A DNA stretch of 64,000 bases from positions 5,161,001 to 5,225,000 of the forward strand of contig JAEOAD010001365.1 of NCBI GenBank assembly GCA_036365145.1, in the 5' to 3' direction. Positions 63,838-64,000 of the stretch are shown one piece after another (position 1 is the first letter of the stretch; every line of letters starts with the position of its first letter). Made by a program: the position numbers and the translations under genes. The stretch is from Orientallactaga sibirica. Its lineage: Eukaryota; Chordata; Mammalia; Rodentia; Dipodidae. The notes beneath the pieces were generated by a model. It worked only from the letters and a program-made list of their open reading frames with translations, was not told the DNA's origin and made no database searches.

Positions 63838-64000
63838 GTTTTTTTTTGAATTTTTTATTATTTATTTATTTGAGAGCAACAGACAGACAGAGATAAAGAG
63901 GCTGATATATATATATATATAGAGAGAGAGAGATTGGGCATGCCAAGGCTTCCAGCCACGGCAAACGAACTCCAGATGCATGTGCCACCTTGTTACCACT
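63838..64000 (-). mobile_element. DIP-type SINE, cut by window edge
   Basis: (TTTA)-rich tail, GA and (TA)n run at 63906-63936, then gccacggcaaacgaactcca, gatgcatgtgccaccttgt. The head lies beyond the window. Confidence 0.9.

Overview
The window looks like rodent nuclear DNA, most likely from a jerboa-type rodent (Dipodoidea). About twenty copies of a tRNA-derived SINE that starts GGGCTGGAGAGATGGCTTAG and ends in CT-rich plus (AAATA)n sequence match what I know of the DIP SINE of the B2 superfamily. They sit beside 7SL-derived B1, B4 (ID/B1 composite) and ID-like SINEs, MaLR-type LTRs and rodent L1. The species call is inference; rodent origin is much firmer.

I found no protein-coding gene, tRNA, rRNA, CRISPR array or bacterial feature that I can support. 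Every long open frame I examined lies in simple repeats, SINEs, LTRs or L1 debris, or shows no recognisable domain. The window reads as an intergenic or intronic stretch of repeat-rich mammalian DNA. Between the repeats lie a few longer repeat-free blocks (about 5.0-5.35, 9.86-11.1, 30.48-30.88, 57.6-58.8 and 62.5-63.05 kb) that are candidates for conserved regulatory DNA.

Layout. 0-8.6 kb: SINEs, an intact-looking 451 bp ERVK-like solo LTR (2344-2794), MaLR-like LTRs and a perfect CTCF-type motif at 6023-6038. 8.6-14.8 kb: mostly unique, with a roughly 250 bp segment present twice, about 3.4 kb apart (10546-10795 and 13932-14178). 15-30 kb: old L1 fragments mostly on the minus strand, interrupted by SINEs and microsatellites. 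31-34.7 kb: a 5'-truncated plus-strand L1 with a very long 3' UTR, then an L1 in the opposite orientation. 36.9-38.3 kb: a MaLR/L1 mosaic. 39-41.7 kb: AT-rich old L1. 42.0-43.4 and 55.2-57.6 kb: two arrays of one 52 bp minisatellite built from the 5' half of an ID-like SINE, in opposite orientations about 12 kb apart. 50.9-51.5 kb: a 19 bp CA-rich minisatellite. 58-64 kb: unique DNA with a few SINEs and one LTR.

The strongest candidate for something undescribed is the inverted pair of ID-derived arrays (about 25 and about 46 units). Every unit repeats a Pol III A-box and most repeat a GC/CACCC-box. At least one array seems to have grown inside a single SINE. Second is a DIP subfamily with a tandemly duplicated B-box and a CTCF-like motif, seen in four copies here.
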